From contig CAMJIA010000071.1 of assembly GCA_946405695.1 (NCBI GenBank), positions 1-7,074 of the forward strand: 7,074 bases of DNA. The letters are read 5' to 3'. The notes beneath the pieces are model-generated. The model ran no database searches and had not been told where the DNA came from. It was given only the letters and a program-made list of their open reading frames with translations. Shown here in pieces: positions 5,846-7,074 of this stretch. Origin of the DNA: an uncultured Prevotellaceae bacterium. Its GTDB lineage: Bacteria > Bacteroidota > Bacteroidia > Bacteroidales > Bacteroidaceae. Position numbers and translations under genes: made by a program. Position 1 is the stretch's first letter. Each line of letters opens with the position of its first letter.

Positions 5846-7074
5846 TTACTTTTTCGTCTTTTTACTCTTAAATTCTGCTATCGCCTGACGCACATCCGTC
5901 TTCTGCCCGTTCTTGAAGGCGATGATGAAGGCCTCAGGGAACTTCGCCAGCAGCGACTTGCGTAGCTGGTAAATCTCATTATAGTCTGTAGAGGCGCCAA
6001 CCGTAAACTTATACAGGCCACCTTCCTCATAGCTATCAATGCCCGTCTGGCCTTTGAACTGGGGCGACGAGAGAGGTAGCTTCGAACCACTGGCCAAAAT
6101 CTGTACCTTGAAGACGGGGGCTGAAGAAGTCACCGTTGCAGGTTTCTCAGCAGACTTCACAGGCTGAGCAACAGGTGCCGCAGGTTTCTCAACGGGTTTC
6201 TCGACAGGCTTCTCGACAGGTTTCTCTTCAGGTACTGCTACAGGCTGTTCCACAACAGCAGGTTTTTCAGCAACGACGGCAGGCTGTTCCGCTACCACCG
6301 TATCCTGCTTCTGCTCAGCCTCTTTCTGCTTTTCAGCCTCCTTCTTCTTGCGCTTCTTGTCCTTCTTGCTTTCCTTCTTCGGTTCCTCCTTCACTTCCTG
6401 CTTCACAGGCTCAGGAACAACGGCAGGTATCTGCACCTCTTCCTTCGGTTGGGGTTCAGCCTTGTAAGGTACGCTGACATTGGTATCGTACTTGCGCTTA
6501 TAGTCCACAAAGGCCTGATAGATGCCATAACCCAACTGGCTGACACCACTGTTAGAATTCAGGAAACGCTCCTCGTCGGGCGTAGAGATGAATCCCAGTT
6601 CTATCAGACAACTGGGCATCGACGTCTCTCTCAGCACCAGGAATCCTGCCTGCTTCACGCCCTTGTTCTGACGATTGGCGGCAGCACACGTGCGACGCTG
6701 TACAAACTTCGCCAGTTCCACGCTCTGTGCCATGTTGTGGTCCTGCATGAACTCAAACATGATATAGCTTTCCGACGAGTTGGGGTCGAAGCCCTGGTAG
6801 CGCTGCTTATAGTCCTTCTCATAGAGGATTACCTCGTTCTCTCGCTTAGCGACGGCAAGGTTGTCGGCAGCACGGTGCATACCCAGCGTATAGGTCTCCA
6901 GACCCCTGGAGATATGTCCCTTGGGCAGGGCATTGGTATGGATGGAGATGAACAGGTCGGCCTTGTTCTTGTTGGCAATGTCGGCACGGGTGTGCAGGGG
7001 GATGAAGACATCGGTCTTACGGGTGTACACCACCTTCACGTCCGGACAGTTCTGCTCCACCAGTCTGCCGAAGG
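5846..7074 (-). CDS. N-acetylmuramoyl-L-alanine amidase with C-terminal SPOR-like domain, 3' part only
   Basis: This is an Amidase_3 zinc enzyme that cuts the bond between MurNAc and the stem peptide in peptidoglycan. The window holds the last 408 residues; the frame is open to the right edge. A GTG at 7060 is not the true start, because FGRLVEQN continues the domain upstream. The signal peptide and the first zinc ligands (His and Glu) lie outside the window. The zinc ligand His in LFISIHTNA (about residue 41 counted from that GTG) and the catalytic Glu in CLIELGFIS (about 154) are present. Residues about 205-250 are Lys/Glu-rich and 255-310 are Pro/Val/Glu-rich with PVEK repeats, a flexible linker. 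Residues about 315-390 (FKVQILASGS...GLYKFTVGAS) look like a SPOR-type peptidoglycan-binding domain. The MCE gene follows after 12 bases. Confidence 0.93.
   Translation of the reverse strand, partial: FGRLVEQNCPDVKVVYTRKTDVFIPLHTRADIANKNKADLFISIHTNALPKGHISRGLETYTLGMHRAADNLAVAKRENEVILYEKDYKQRYQGFDPNSSESYIMFEFMQDHNMAQSVELAKFVQRRTCAAANRQNKGVKQAGFLVLRETSMPSCLIELGFISTPDEERFLNSNSGVSQLGYGIYQAFVDYKRKYDTNVSVPYKAEPQPKEEVQIPAVVPEPVKQEVKEEPKKESKKDKKRKKKEAEKQKEAEQKQDTVVAEQPAVVAEKPAVVEQPVAVPEEKPVEKPVEKPVEKPAAPVAQPVKSAEKPATVTSSAPVFKVQILASGSKLPLSSPQFKGQTGIDSYEEGGLYKFTVGASTDYNEIYQLRKSLLAKFPEAFIIAFKNGQKTDVRQAIAEFKSKKTKK
6191..6226 (-). repeat. 12-bp tandem repeat in the amidase linker
   Basis: Three consecutive 12-bp units (6191-6202, 6203-6214, 6215-6226) differ at a few bases and encode three Pro-Val-Glu-Lys units in the low-complexity linker. 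A partial fourth copy lies at 6180-6190. In-frame gain or loss of units would only change the linker length. Confidence 0.85.

Noticed and set aside
6136..6477. Gln/Ser-rich plus-strand open frame
   Set aside because: It is the antisense shadow of the low-complexity Pro/Glu/Lys linker of the amidase.
7058..7060. GTG as the start of the amidase
   Set aside because: The frame continues upstream to the window edge with domain-like sequence (FGRLVEQN), and the first zinc ligands of the family must lie further upstream.

Overview
The window looks like a Bacteroidales chromosome, most likely Prevotella or a close relative. The evidence is the style of the proteins (a DnaA with a GPSGCGKT P-loop, a DUF4954-type beta-helix protein, an amidase paired with an MCE protein), promoters of the Bacteroidetes form (TTTG about 20 bases before TAnnTTTG), and no Shine-Dalgarno sequences before the starts. 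The genus is inferred from recalled family resemblance, not from a search.

Layout, left to right: (1) the first 268 codons of a DUF4954-like gene on the minus strand, running off the left edge; (2) hflX, minus strand, 21 bases upstream of it and probably its operon partner; (3) a 104-bp divergent promoter region; (4) nagB, plus strand; (5) an 8-bp tandem repeat in eight exact-length copies, followed by a strong bidirectional terminator between the convergent nagB and dnaA; (6) dnaA, minus strand; (7) a 380-bp non-coding stretch upstream of dnaA that holds its probable promoter and several palindromes; (8) an MCE/MlaD-type gene and (9) the 3' part of an N-acetylmuramoyl-L-alanine amidase gene, both minus strand, 12 bases apart, the amidase running off the right edge.

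Functionally these are housekeeping genes: ribosome rescue (HflX), amino-sugar catabolism (NagB), replication initiation (DnaA), and cell-envelope maintenance (amidase and MCE protein). There is no sign of a mobile element, CRISPR array, tRNA/rRNA gene or defence cassette. dnaA is not followed by dnaN; its 3' neighbour is the convergent nagB.

The most interesting signals are non-coding: a mirror-image promoter pair between hflX and nagB that would give hflX an almost leaderless mRNA, the 8 x 8 bp tandem array next to the terminator, and the palindromes and ATCGTT-type elements upstream of dnaA. I saw no convincing new biological system.
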